Below, piece by piece: positions 35,230 through 47,143 of a stretch of 57,376 bases of DNA; position 1 is the stretch's first letter, and the number at the start of each line of letters is the position of its first letter. Source of the stretch: Gnetum montanum (Eukaryota; Streptophyta; Gnetopsida; Gnetales; Gnetaceae). The stretch covers positions 359,489 to 416,864 of the forward strand of contig MNCI01035818.1 of the NCBI GenBank assembly GCA_015680685.1. Reading direction: 5' to 3'. The translations under genes and the position numbers were made by a program. Under the pieces are notes generated by a model that ran no database searches, had not been told where the DNA came from, and saw only the letters and a list, made by a program, of their open reading frames with translations.

Positions 35230-36441
35230 ACTAACAATATCGTATAAGCAATATTAAGTATGTCACAAGTTTAGCATGTTAATGTATTCATTTAAAAAAT
35301 TTTATTTACCAATGACCAAAACTGTTCTTAATATATATTTTTGTTTTTTTACTATTTTTTTTTCAAAAAATATTTATTTTTAAAAAATAAATTCTTTTAC
35401 AACTTCTGTCAGTCACGTTGCCCGGTTTCTGTTTCTGGTAACGATGCCTATCAAGTGGGCAATATTGACTTTTCTTCTCTTCATTAAATCTATAACTTCA
35501 TTTGTCTTCCTTGTCAATGAGGCTATGTTCTATGTAATTAGCCTCAAACATTAATCTTTTTCATTGAATATTTTGATATAAAATTAAATACCTATACAAA
35601 TTAAATTCATGGTGGTCAAGAGAACTTAAACCATGAAAGTATGCAAGAAAGTAATCATTACAATAATGTGTAAGCGAGCCATCATTAGATAGCACCATGA
35701 AGATGAGACTTGCAAGAAAGGAGATCAGGAATTTGTTAATACGGTTCTTAAACTCGTACGTCGTTTGAACTCCCATTGTACAGTAATTACGCGCTTTCAT
35801 GTTTCACAATGAAACTCCCCAGAAACAGCTTCGAGGCAATCTAATCTTTTTCTAACTATTCTAGCTTGGGAAGGTAGGCCGAACAAGGAACAGATAAATA
35901 AATTATGTTTCTACCACAAGCAACCAGGTTTGTGCCAAAAGAATAAGCAACTTTTGCATCTTGAAAAACTAGTATCTCCACGTCAAGTTGATTAGATAAC
36001 GTGGAAACAAAGACGATCGCTCCTTGCACAACTATTTGTTACAGCATTTTCAAGATTTTCGTATGTACCGCTATTTTGACTGGTACAACAGGATTTGCAA
36101 CACATGCCTTCATCGTTATTCCTTACTACCGTCATTCCTTAATCACACATTTGTGGTTTAACCACATCGTTTACGTAGTTTGTTAGGGTTGCTTCGGTTT
36201 ACGGTTAACAGAATTGCCAGTGTTGACAGGTCCGTATCATTTACTGTTAGCAGTGCCGCTGTGAGTTAGTTTTAAAAAAATATTACTTTATTAAGTGTGT
36301 TTTCTGTTCTTTCTTGAACAGGTATTTCGTCTTTCTTTAAAACCTGGTGCAGAGAGTTGGGTATAGTTCTGTGCAAGGGCTGTAGTGCTGTGTCTAGGGC
36401 GGGACTGAGAGAGAATTAGTGTATTGCGAAGAGTGTGAGAC
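35230..36441. other. Spacer and possible 5' region of the RNase H-like gene
   Basis: No gene is recognised. Open frames at 35561-35800 (minus) and 36001-36186 (plus) have no motifs. The segment just before 36442 keeps many CpG and GC-rich words (GCGGGACTG, TTGCGAAG) and looks like an untranslated leader. TTCTTGAACAG at about 36312-36322 could be the acceptor of a leader intron. Confidence 0.35.
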
Positions 36442-38197
36442 ATGGCAATGGCAGCCTATGCTAATGCACACTTAACTTGTGTTGAGGTTAAGATTGCTGT
36501 TGCAGGAGAGCATGAAGACAATCTACCTTGTTATGGGGTTGGGTATATAATAAACCTATTGATTCAAGGTACCAGTGCCCATCGATATAAATTTCAGGGT
36601 AAAATACCCAAGGCCGGGGCATCTGTTGACCGTGCGCTCATGAAGATGGTCATATCTGCACTCCAAAAAATCATAGAATTAGGTTGGTTAACGCCAATTT
36701 TTATCATGACCATGAGCTATAAGGTTTCGGTAAGTTTTTGTTCTTGTTTCTGGTTTTATTTTTGTTTCAGATTTTTGGTTGCTTACATGTTTCTCTGCTA
36801 TTTTTTTATTATGGTTTCATCGAATTTTTTTGCCTACTGTTTTAATGTTATGTTTACTGTTTTATATTTGACTATTTTAGTTTATGTTTTCTTTTACTGT
36901 ATTACATTGTATTTTTTAGTCTTTTCATTCCTCTTCAGTCTTCATTTTTTCCTTACTCAGTGTTTTTTACTGTTCAATGTTTTCTTTTGTTTTTCTTGTT
37001 TTATTTTCTAGAGCTGTTTCATTTTTTCCCTTTTTTGTTTTCTTTTCCAATTCTGTTTCATTTTTTACCCTGTTTTGCCCTATTTTTTTTCCCTCTTCAC
37101 AGTCTTGTTTGTTTCTCGTTCTGTTCCATCTTTCTTTGTTTTCTGATCTGTTCTGATTTTTGAAGTTCTGTTCTATCTCTCTCTGTTTTCTGATCTGTTC
37201 TGATTTATCCGTTTTCTCTGTTTTCCCTTTATTCTTTATCGCTTTTGTTTTCTAGTTTTTTTATCCCCCTGATTTTCCCTCTTTTCAGTCAGTTTTTATT
37301 TCTTTTTAGTGTCATTATTCCATTACCGTTGTTTTTCTTTTTCCAATTGTCTCGGTGTTTTTCTCTGTGTTTAAAAGCTTTTTCCTTCTTGTTTTCGTTT
37401 GTTTTGCAGATGTTTATGCGCGAGCCCATAGCGGAAATAGCTGATCTCCAGGCGTTTGCGAGACATATGCTTGCGAGACACACGGATAGAAATGATCCAG
37501 TGTTAATTCATACTCAGGTAGCAAAATCGATCGACGTTCAACTTGCCAAATATTTGGCATCGGATGCATTAGAGGAAAGTTACGTGCCGGCTACTCCACC
37601 TATGCCCACTGTGCTGCCGACTAGAATTCTACATATTCCGATCGAAACGGTTCCTAGCACAGCGTTTATCTTAGTTAGGTGCAGTAATATATACAGTGCA
37701 ACGAAATTTATCATAGAACGAAGACATAATGGAGTCCGTTATGTGAGAAAATTTCTAGAAACTATTAATCAACGCCTGCCGGCCTTAACTCGACCAATGT
37801 TAAGGAATGTTTTTCGTCTCATAGTTTGCCCTCGCTATCAGATACATCCTGAGAATGTTCGTGTAGAGGAGGAAATTTTTGTTAGCCGAACACAGAGTTG
37901 CGAAGCTTCTGGACAACGGCCATGCAGGAATACGAGGGTCGGGTGTATTTGCTGTGTGTTAGCAGCGTTGTGAGCAGCCGTTACATTGTAGGTAATGATT
38001 ATTTTTATACGTACATTTTAATTTTCAGCTTAATTTTATAATTAATATTTTTATTTTTTGAATGATTTGCAGTAGACATGACGATGAATAACCATGATTC
38101 TATGACGAAGAAGAAACATAAGAGTTTTATGTGTGCTTTCCTTGTATCAGTTTTGTTTTCCATGTCCTCCAGGAGTTGGATTTATTTTCCATGTTGA
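36442..38197 (+). pseudogene. Three-exon gene with RNase H-like fold lacking most catalytic acids; one frameshift
   Basis: Exon 1 (36442-36729, 96 codons) starts GACATGGCA, a good plant start context, and ends at TCG|GTAAGT. The T-rich intron (36730-37409) ends TTTTGCAG. Exon 2 starts at 37410 in the same phase and stays open to 37973. Exon 1 shows the RNase H pattern: strand VEVKIAVAG, CYGVGYIINLL, KFQGKIP, helix DRALMKMVISALQKIIELGW and strand PIFIMTMSY. Exon 2 gives the last helix, VLIHTQVAKSIDVQLAKYLAS. The usual Glu (RAE) is Leu and the usual Asp (TDS) is Met. Beyond about 37890 a different frame (FWTTAMQEYEGRVYLLCVSS) reads smoothly to a donor at 37992, an 81-bp intron and exon 3 (38073-38197, ending TGA). 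This suggests one frameshift. If the current frame is used, the protein is 283 residues. Function unknown. Confidence 0.55.
36730..37409 (+). other. T-rich phase-0 intron of the RNase H-like gene
   Basis: It begins GTAAGTTTTT and ends GTTTTGCAG, 680 bp, strongly pyrimidine-rich, as plant introns are. Open frames that cross it are chance products of the T-rich composition. Confidence 0.7.
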
Positions 38198-38332
38198 GTC
38201 ATGCAGGGTGGCTCTGTGTAATGTCACCTGATACAAATTTTGAATTTCAATTTCAAAAATGAGAGGGAGGGAGAGGTTAAATGTGATTTAGATGTGATTA
38301 TGTGGGGTTCATCTCCAGCCATATTAGCGTTT

Positions 38333-38412
38333 GAGAGTGCATTGTACATGAAAGGTTTCATTGCATATGAAAGAGAGTGCATTGTATATGAAAGGTTTCA
38401 TTGCATATGAAA
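38333..38412. repeat. 40-bp tandem duplication, two copies
   Basis: Units at 38333-38372 and 38373-38412 start GAGAGTGCATTGTA and end CATTGCATATGAAA, with a single C/T difference. Such close identity suggests a recent duplication. Confidence 0.9.
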
Positions 38413-38419
38413 AAACAAT

Positions 38420-40730
38420 TTCAAATAGAATAGAGAGTTTGATTTCGTACCTTTGTTTCATTGTCGCATTTTAGTGGTTCATCTATCTGAATTTCGTCTT
38501 ATCGTTGCTTTCCTCAATTTTAATCAATATTAATCTTTATCAATCAAGATAGAAGAAGATGCTGCATAGAGATCAATCTCAGTTGTTATTCCTTGTCTGT
38601 TTTCTCTTATTTGAGGAACCCGTGTTCAAGCAGTCGGCCTATGTATCCGGGCGCAGGCTTACTATTTACTGTTTTTTTTTTAAATACGAAAAATTAGATT
38701 TAAAATTGAAAAAAATACAATATTCAATTTTGTACACATTCATCGACTTTGCCGCAAGGATTCCACAATCTTCCAAATATAACATGCAAATTGAAGAAGC
38801 ATAAAAGAAGATGCAGTGGGCTTTTAATTTAAATTAGCTTTTAAAAATATATTTGAACAGTTATATTGTATGTCATGTTCCTTTCTACGCATGCTTTTGT
38901 TTTTCTGTTTTTGCTTTGTCGGAGTAACGGCTGTGGTTGGATGAATGGATAATAGATAGACAAAGCAATTTAAGGGAACAGTGCGGCGCAGTCTATTGTA
39001 TTGGATTCTCTGGTGTCACTTATTTTATTTACGGATATGCGTGGATTCTGGGCGAACAAAGTATAAATACGTTAGTGTTTGTCAACGACCTAAGCTTTTG
39101 CAAAGGTTAGTTAAATTTGGTAGCGCCATGTCTAAGCCTGTGCTTTTTCAACCTAAGTCCCCGGAACCTTTTATGATGACCTAGAATTAGTCTTCATGTA
39201 CATGCCCAATGGTGGTGCTCCATACCATTTGTGTTGAAGGAGAATACACTATTTAGAAAGAGGGTTGTTACTTGAGGTTTAATGCTTATTTTGAAATCAA
39301 GTGGAATTATTCATGCAAATTGGGTTGAAGGAGAATATATTAAGAAAAGGGTTGTTATTTGGAGGTTCAATACTTATTAAGTGGAGTCCTTTTGAAGAAA
39401 GGCTGATAGATAAGCAAAACTGTCACTCCGAAGCCCAAACCTAATCAAAGGGATTCATAGCATAACTTGTTTACTATGTATTCCATTAAACAAGAGTATG
39501 CCATTATAAAGCTACACCACTTGCTACCACATCCAGGGCCAAGGACAAGATTTAAAACTGAAACATACTCAATTAATTCATGAAGGAAAAAAAACTCAAT
39601 CTAATGATGAACAAAACCTTGTTTTTTCAGCCTTGGTTTTAGTAACCATGGTCACGTTGCTTGATAATTACTTTCACAATACCTTCCTATTTAGTTGTGT
39701 TCGTTTTCGGGTTTGTCAAAATATTTGTTCGTGATGCGTGTTTATTTATTGGTTGAGGCATGGATCAAGATTTCGGTTGCCATGCCACTATGAGGCTCGA
39801 ACAGTACGCTTTTATTACATGCATTGTCTAAAGATTAAGACTAATGAAAAAAAGGGAGGTATAACGTCATTTAACGTAGTGGGATTTCTTTTTATGCAAG
39901 CATTTATTATTGCGTTACAATGTCATTAGCGTGACACGTCGATGAAAAGGTTTAAGATGACGTGTGAATTGACGTCCGGTTTCGCTACTTGTCCACCTAC
40001 GACGCCAGCAATTTCGTTTAGCGAGACAAACCTACTTTCCGAGCTCCTAATCCGAATGACCCGTTATCCATTCAAATTCTTGAATATGAAAAAAGACAAA
40101 TTTGTCCTAAAAAGCATGGTCAACGAGAATGTAGAAACTAAGTTGACACAACGCATTCCCTGCCTTGCATATTCGTCTTCTTTGGCTAATCCCAAATGCT
40201 CTTATTCTCAAGAAGGCAGGATATAGTTTGAGGATTTGAAGTGGATAATTTACTTGAAAAAAATTACATGATATATAGGAATATTTTCAATAAGAGCTAT
40301 CATGAAACCTTTAAATTATTTATTGGTATAAGAGGATTATTATTATCCATCAACATTAGTCATGCCATGCCATCAATAGGTTAAAATCCCACAAGGACCA
40401 AGAGGCTTGGTTACACAAAAAGAAAAGAAAAAAAGAACTTCATTAACATGAGGGTGTGTTTATTTCTCCAATGATCATTCAGCACCTCATTATCTATGGC
40501 TTGATCTGTGTAGTGACAGAAATCCTTAAACCCGATCTTTCTCAGAAATATCAAGCTCCAAATCAGAATCCATATTCCACATTTTTGGGGATATACTAAA
40601 GTGATCTCTGTTCACCGGCATCATCTCTCCCAGTATCAACAGAAAATTTAAGGAAAAAAAAAACCAAAAAACAAACAACCATGATTGGATAAACTATGCA
40701 AATTCTGGTTTCGCAAACACGGCAGACATT
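38420..40730. other. Region without recognised genes
   Basis: Open frames at 38559-38804, 38981-39184, 39738-39929 and 39942-40226 have no motif I recognise. The last one is unusually rich in intact CpG and has a polar composition, so it could be a gene fragment. A two-copy imperfect repeat of about 91 bp begins at 39233 and 39324 (GTTGAAGGAGAATA...). Confidence 0.4.
39233..39410. repeat. About 91-bp imperfect tandem repeat, two copies
   Basis: Both copies read GTTGAAGGAGAATA, then GGGTTGTTA-TTG-AGGTT-AAT and CTTATT, with several substitutions and a small gap. No function is apparent. Confidence 0.7.
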
Positions 40731-40763
40731 GTTTAAAACTTAGACCCGTTTATGCCTGTTGCC

Positions 40764-41382
40764 ATGAACGTGATGGCCAGCCAGATGCCGCAGTTGAGGG
40801 TCTTGCAGGAGCAAGGGCACGCAACGACGGGAGGCGGTGGGAAAGAGAAAACGTCGAATTTTGTTTTTGATTGTGGCAGTGGCTAAGTGGAGGTAGGAAC
40901 GGCCTGCGGTGCTGCAAGAATCTCCTGTCCAGACGCCGGCAGCTTCATCCGTCCATCCATCACAGCATCTGTATCAGCTCATCGCGCAGCAGATGATCCA
41001 GAACGATTTGCCCAGGACTGTTTGAACACTATTCCGGTTCTTCTAGGGTTTACAGGTAGAATGTACATGGATGCATTCTCTCTTTTCCACGTTGGTTCTA
41101 GCGGAAGTGGAATCGACAGAAGTTGAGGCCGCAGAGGAAGGTGAGGAAAAATCTGAACTTATAAAACCTTCCTCACAGTTGATGCAAAATGGGAGTTCGG
41201 GGAGTTCCCTTCCTGTGGACCATATTGAACTAGTTTTGGAGGTCCTATCAGGAGTCCAATTTAACACATCAGGGCAAGGGAACATGCAAACTTGTTGGAG
41301 TAGGTGTGCTTCTCAAGGCACCAGCAAACAAGCTTGCACAAGAGGCTATCCATCTTGTCAACAACATGAATTTCTGTATTGA
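40764..41382 (+). pseudogene. GC-richer coding-like stretch, unidentified
   Basis: From ATG 40764 a short frame reads MNVMASQMPQLRVLQEQG and stops after 40 codons. In a nearby frame a Gln/Ser/Pro-rich piece at about 40903-41024 reads HLYQLIAQQMIQNDLPRTV. An open frame at 41071-41382 encodes an acidic, Ser-rich piece (LAEVESTEVEAAEEGEEKSE, LPVDHIELVLEVLSG). CAG|GTAGAA at about 41055 could be a splice donor. Composition and CpG retention differ from the surrounding DNA and suggest real exons, perhaps broken. The family is not recognised. Confidence 0.35.
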
Positions 41383-41389
41383 GCTAAGT

Positions 41390-42880
41390 CTTTTGTTTCA
41401 TTCTTTATATGTTACTCTATTTGTTGTCTTTTATATCAACCTTTTCTTTATATGTTACTCTATTTGTTACTCCAAGGGCTATGAGCTCTTGTCTTTGTTG
41501 TGTGTTAATTTATATGAAGTTAAGAAATACCATTTTAAATTCAAAGCCTTTTTTTGCATTTGAAGTTTATGTTAATTTCTCTCTTTAAACTTTCATTTTT
41601 TGAAATGGATAGTTATTTTGTTTAAATTTCCTTGTCAAAGTTATTTCATTTAAATTTCCATGTCAAAGTTATTTAAATTATAAGCATTATTGAATGTGAT
41701 AATTTTTATTTGTTAAAACACCATGTTGCCCTTACTAGCTAAAACTATTCTTGGGTTTCTGTACCCATATGAGAGGCCCCTACGTAATAGTATTTTAAAA
41801 CAAGTTTTTGAAGGTGTTGCTATGACCAATTTTTATGCAACAACAAATAGTCTCTCTTAATGCAGTTTTTCAATGGTGTTGTGAGATCAATTTTTATGCA
41901 TCAACAAAAACATTTGCACTATTTGTTGTTTGATAGAGTAAAATTAAGAATTTTCTTTTTGAGAAAGAAAGAAGAAAAAAAAACAGATCATTTTGGAAAG
42001 ATTGTATTTTGTAAGGTTCTTTTATGTGTGTTTTTTATTTTTTGAAAAAATATAAAGAGAAAAGGTTAAATTAGTCCTAAGTAAATTAAGATCTTATACT
42101 CACTTTCGTGACCCTTTTTGGATTTTTTGGGTGAGCCGAACCGGCCATAAAGTCTCACAACAAAATTGGATTTCGCTAAACTTTGACCGGTAAAAAGTAT
42201 GATTCATTGCAACGCATGAATTCATGCCTTGCGAAGCAAGAAATACCGTCACTTCTGACCCTGAAAATCCTGTGCACGGTAAAAACCGGCGAACCCACAA
42301 GGAGTTTTAACAGGTCTACCGGATAAAAAGCGTAACTTGTTAACATGGCAACATTGAATCATGTTATATAATTTCACCTGCAAGATCGTTGCGCCGGTAA
42401 AAATGTTAACTTGACAGCATGACAACAGCCAATCATGTTCTAATTTCACCTGGTCGGCAAAAATTTTAGTAGTTTTCATTTGGTTTCTGTGTATCTTGCC
42501 TCTGTTTTTCTTGAATCAGTAATCATTCCTAATGCCTACAATTACAAAATAGCTTAATTTTGAGATTCCACAACTTACAAGATAATGTAAATTTGAAATC
42601 CCAACTCTTAAGATAATGTAAATTCGAAATCCCAACTCTCCAATGCTAACACACACTGATACAATTGCAAAAGGGCTTGATTTCGAAGTTTGAATCCTGA
42701 TTAAAACATGCCACCAATAGACGATAATTAGCCCCAAAACAAATTTTGAATTCTAAATCCAAATACATGCCATAGCAGATGGCATCATACCGCCTACACC
42801 CATAACCATGGCTAAGACCTCAAACAAGAGGATAAACAAAAACTCCGTTTTCAATCGCACCGTCCCACTGCCTGCATTTG
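41390..42880. other. AT-rich spacer with small local duplications
   Basis: No gene is recognised. Short imperfect duplications occur: about 41402-41471 (TTTATATGTTACTCTATTTG twice), about 41617-41670 (TTTAAATTTCC-TGTCAAAG twice), about 41800-41910 (CAATTTTTATGCA-CAACAAA twice) and about 42316-42468 (AATCATGTT-TAATTTCACCTG twice). They look like slippage or old duplications. Confidence 0.5.
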
Positions 42881-43165
42881 CTGAAAACAATTGACCCTGC
42901 TCTGCCGCTCTGCTGTGCTCTGTTCCTGCCGCTACCCCTACGCTCTACTGCAGCTACTTTGTCGCTCAGCGCTCTGCCGTAGCCGCTTCATCGCTATGTG
43001 CTCCATTTGGTCCAAGTAAATGTTTTCTGTGTTTTGTTTTGTTTTTTTTTTTTTGGTTTTTTGAGAACAGGCATAAAAATTGTTTTTGTGGTCGTATTTT
43101 TGCATAGGTTTAGGGCACAAATTGTCGACGTTCGTTTGCTTCGATTAGGGTTTAGGGTTTTTTTT
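42880..43165 (+). promoter_or_regulatory. GC/CT-rich leader-like stretch with telo-box
   Basis: About 42895-43010 is rich in CTGC, CGCT and TGCCG words, unlike the AT-rich surroundings. At 43145-43160, ATTAGGGTTTAGGGTTT is a double telo-box (AAACCCTAA on the other strand), a motif common in promoters and leaders of plant housekeeping genes. It precedes the C48-protease gene relic, so it may be its promoter or 5' leader. No start site can be fixed. Confidence 0.35.
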
Positions 43166-43224
43166 TATAGCTTCAATTTCAATGTGAGTCTATGCCAGTG
43201 GCACTTTGTAAAAAAAAAAAATTC

Positions 43225-43425
43225 TTTTGAATACGCCACATAATGCGTCTCGCATTCAATAATTTTTTTTAAGTGCAAGTCTATGCGATTCGCACAAACA
43301 TGCGTGTAACTGTGACTTGCATGATGCCACGGTTTTTATAAAACCTAGATTTTGACAGTGTAAATCTATTCGTCTTGCACTTTAATTTTTAGGACTGCAT
43401 TCGCATTGCAATGTGGAGTTTCATG
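43225..43425. repeat. Left cluster of ATGCGANTCGCAT-like words
   Basis: ATGCGTCTCGCATT, ATGCGATTCGCACA, GTGACTTGCATGATG, TATTCGTCTTGCAC and GCATTCGCATTGCA follow one another at 30-60 bp spacing. Most are near-palindromes around a CG-N-CG-like core. The same words recur at 46650-47130 and 48850-49460, on the other side of the protease relic. Confidence 0.6.
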
Positions 43426-43615
43426 GCATTGTTTTTAATTGCTTGGTATCCGATTGCGAGAGACCTGCACCTTACATTGTTTGTTGATCTCTATTGGAAA
43501 GGGAAAACTACAAGGCACTATTTTTTATTTTGTTTCTGTTTCATATTATGTGACAGCTGTGCCTTGCAGTCTTTTTAGCAATAGAACTACTAGTGAACTA
43601 CGACTCAGTCTTGTA

Positions 43616-43693
43616 GCATTGTTTCTAATGTATGCTAATAATGGTAATTTTAATGCATTGTTTCTAATGTATGCTAATAATGGTAATTTTAAT
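43616..43693. repeat. 39-bp perfect tandem duplication
   Basis: Two identical units begin at 43616 and 43655 (GCATTGTTTCTAATG...GGTAATTTTAAT). Perfect identity suggests a very recent event. Confidence 0.92.
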
Positions 43694-43739
43694 GCAGCAT
43701 AGCTATAGTTGGCTAATTATTTTCAAAGTTATATCCAAT

Positions 43740-46165
43740 TATGAGTGTGGTAAAAGCTAAAGGCAACAGTCAAAGAGATCTTTTGTGTGAGTAGTTGAAT
43801 TTTTTGAATTATAGTTATTTCAAAAATATATTAATACAATTGTTCATTAATTTTGTTTGTGTTATATAATTCTAAATGTTATTTAATTTTTGAAATTGCA
43901 GCTATTGCTTTAGTTTGTGAACATAATGTTGAAACTATTTTGGAGTTGCTAGAAATGTTTGTGCTTTTTGAGAAATTAAATAAAATTAGAATATATAATT
44001 GGATGATAATGGAAGGCTAATATAATAGAAATGTTGTTTACAATTTTTATGAATGGTTGATTAATGATGTCTCAAATGGGGTAAATACTTTGCAAGCCAT
44101 TATACAAGGTCAAAATTTCACCTTCAACGGAAATGATGTTGTAGATATCATACAAGTTTTATGCAACAATGAGTAAGTTGTTAAGGAATGAAGGTGGAAG
44201 AAAAGTGAAAATTACTTAATTCACTATGCCCAAAGATTTGATAAGAGAGATAGTAACCCAAATTGTTATTCGAAGTTACTTTTGCTATCTAAATTTATGC
44301 AGTGGGCTTTATTTCCAGTAAAAGATTCAAAGCTAGGGTTTCTAACAATGCAATTTTACTCATGCAGACATTGGATAATAATAAAGGTCTTCTTTTTGAT
44401 ATCTCAATGATCATACTGTCTAAGATAAGGAGGCGTGGAAGGGCATGACAACTTCATGATGTTAGAGAGTCTATTGGCCTTCCAATTATCATGAGCAAAT
44501 TATTATAGAAACACAATATATAGTTTATCTCTACACAACTTCAGGATATAGTGAAGTTGGATCGTGATGGCATTTTCAGGAACGCATCATTGTCTAAGAG
44601 GCCTAAATGCTCATTTGTTGTCAAAGATGATGAGAAACCTTCTATGGAAAATGTATGTTGTTATAATAAATATTCTCTAAAAGCAATTGAAGACAAGTTA
44701 GATAATGTGATTAAGATATTACTTCAATATTTGTAAAGCGATACAACACTTTGGAATATTATGGAGGAGTTGAGATTTGACAAGTCTCGGTTGCTAGAAC
44801 AAAATAATGCATTGAAGGAAAAAAATGAGAACTTTGTGGTTAGTGAAAACAATTGCATAGACAAGCTTATTGTCCGAAATCAGAAAATTTGTGGTCAAAA
44901 ATATTCATCCTAATAGAAGAAATATCATAGAAGATCAAAATAATGGTATGATGTACATTTTCTCTATTTCTTTAAATCTTTATTATTTTTGGAAGTTTTT
45001 CTTTTAATGTCCTTAATGTCAATGTGTGTAACAGATTTGAGTGATGTGAGTATACCTAAATCAACTAAGAGATTATTTATTTCTGCGGAGTACAACAAAG
45101 AACAAATAATTCATAAGATGAAGAATTTTCAAAAAGTAATAGGTAACTGAACTTATTATTGTTATTGCATTTGTTATGTTTAGAAATTAAATTTTTCGAT
45201 ATGTTGCTATCCTATTGTTTTATTATATCTATGAAACTATAATTGTAAAATGTAGTATGAGTTTATCGTCTAATTTTTCCACCTTGTAGTTAATGCCAAT
45301 GTTGATTTCAAAACACCAATTGATGATTGTGCAACAATCAACAAAGTGATGCAGTTGCTTGTTTCTGATCTGCTTGACAATAAAGAGCTGATGAGAATAT
45401 CATTTGCCCCATATGTTGGCCTAAGATTCTCTTTTACGACTTTTAAAAAGATGGAAATAATGGCTAGACAATGACATCATAGATGTCTAAATCACGCACT
45501 TGAAGGAACTTCAGAAGTCTTTATATGGTTCTCATGAATTTCAGAATACAAAATATTTTATCTTTAGCACTATGTTTCAATGTTATGTGAAGTCCTTTGA
45601 GAGCAAAATTTAGGTGTCTCAGAAGAATCAATTGAGACATAGATAAAAGAAAAGCAGCAAAAGACATATCGTATATGTTAAAAGTGGTACATATGTTGAA
45701 GAAGAAGTTGATGATTTTGTTATAGAAATAGATACTATTAAAGAGCTGAAAGATAAAATGTGTTGGGATGAGTTCTTACAATCTGGGCAATCTTCTGTCT
45801 TTCTTTAAACATTGGTGGATATTAGGTTCTTGTTGTTGTTGACATATTGGCATATAAAATTTTGGTTTATGATTCAATGCCTTCTTCACAACATCTTGCA
45901 GCAGTTAGAAAATTGATGTTAAATTTTATTAACTATTTATTTCATGGTGAGTCTCTTTGCTTTGATGGTGTCATTGAAATCAAGGGAAAGGGGAAAAAAG
46001 TAGCTTCAAAATGGAATGTTATTACCATTGATGGTCTTCTAAAACAAGAAAATGGCTATGATTGTGGAATGTATACAATAATCTATTTGCATCACTTGGT
46101 ACTCTGTAAAGAGTTGAATTTCACTTCTGATTATGTTTTGGTGTATCAGAAGACCATGATATGAG
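43740..46165 (+). pseudogene. Transposon-type gene with C-terminal Ulp1/C48 cysteine-protease domain, degenerate
   Basis: The last part is clear: open frame 45847-46164 has ILVYDSMPSSQHL, then W-VITIDGLLKQENGYDCGMYTIIYLHHL, the C48 (SUMO-protease-like) signature with catalytic Gln and Cys. The preceding HW pair expected before the strand at about 45850 reads LA, so the catalytic His is lost. The upstream pieces (about 44050-44520) include LQAIIQGQNFTFNGNDVVDI, CYSKLLLLSKFMQWALFPVKDSK and a RRGR-QLHD-IGLP-like segment, the layout of plant transposon proteins that carry a Ulp1 domain in MULE and CACTA elements. Introns may be present (for example TTTGAAATTGCAG at about 43890-43901). Stops and frameshifts abound. 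Confidence 0.7.
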
Positions 46166-46649
46166 AAATTCTAAATTCTCTTTGAGTTTATTAAGTTTGA
46201 AGAAACCTATGTTTGCAGCACATGCTAAATGAGAACTGTAGTGAACATGGTTTAGTTGTATTATGTGATGTAACTAAACTTGATTATAGTTATTGTCCAT
46301 GATGCATTCAATTATTTTGATGCTATTGTGTTGTAAATGCATCTCTTCCATGATTCTATTAATGATTATTAGTTGTAATGAATATATTTCTCATTTTTGT
46401 AAAACTATGTGTAAATTTTTTGTAATGTTTTCTATTAGGGTTAGTTGTTTGATATTCTATATCTATTCAATTATGAATCGTTATAGCATTTTTGGTCTTT
46501 CGTAACTCATCCTTAATTGTGGCTAATATGTTGTGACAAGTTTGATGCTCACGATTAAACAAAAGCTACCAAAATATGCTCAAAATAAATATCTATCATT
46601 GAAAGATATAAAAAATTAATTTTCAATCTCAAAGTTAATAGTTTAATTT

Positions 46650-47140
46650 TTTTCAATAACATGCATGTTGCACTGTCATTGCATATTTGTATTGCAATAC
46701 TATACGAAATGTAGGGAATCATACTTTAAGCATGCATAACCATGCGTCTCGCATGTCATCATAGTCTAAACTCAGGTTACAGTTCGCATCTTCTCATAGT
46801 CAATAGGCATAAATTGCAATGACATGCACATTGCAATAGCCCACATAGTCTCCAGAGTGTGAAAACATGTGAGTTGCAAGTAAATACATTGTGTTGAAGA
46901 CGTCTCTGTTTCAGCTTGCGAACTAATTAGGACTCGTAACTTCACACACTATTTTTGAGTTTTTAGGTTGTGAGGAAAATGCATTTGTCATGTTATCACA
47001 GTTTTTTAAAAAATATGCAATTAGCATGCTCTCATAGCATGTAGAGAGAGTCTATGAAGACATGTGAGTCACATTTGAATGCACTATCTTTTAGTTTATC
47101 TTTGTTTTAGGTTGCATGGTCAATGTGACTTGCATTCTCA
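46650..47140. repeat. Right cluster of ATGCGANTCGCAT-like words
   Basis: CATGCGTCTCGCATGTC (about 46743), CAGTTCGCATCTT, GACATGCACATTGCAATAG, ACATGTGAGTTGCAAG, ACATGTGAGTCACATT and AATGTGACTTGCATTC recur with CATAGTC words between them. They mirror the left cluster at 43225-43425. Confidence 0.6.
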
Positions 47141-47143
47141 CGT

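Noticed and set aside
36730-37400. Long hydrophobic Phe/Leu-rich open frames, apparently membrane proteins
   Set aside because: They are translations of a T-rich intron with clear donor and acceptor sites.
36442-37973. RNase H fragment of a Tat-type retrotransposon rather than a host gene
   Set aside because: No RT, integrase or LTR is nearby, and good splice sites and CpG retention favour a host-like gene. The option is not fully excluded.
43145-43160. Interstitial telomere repeat (TTTAGGG)
   Set aside because: Only two copies are present; it fits a telo-box in a promoter better than a telomere relic.
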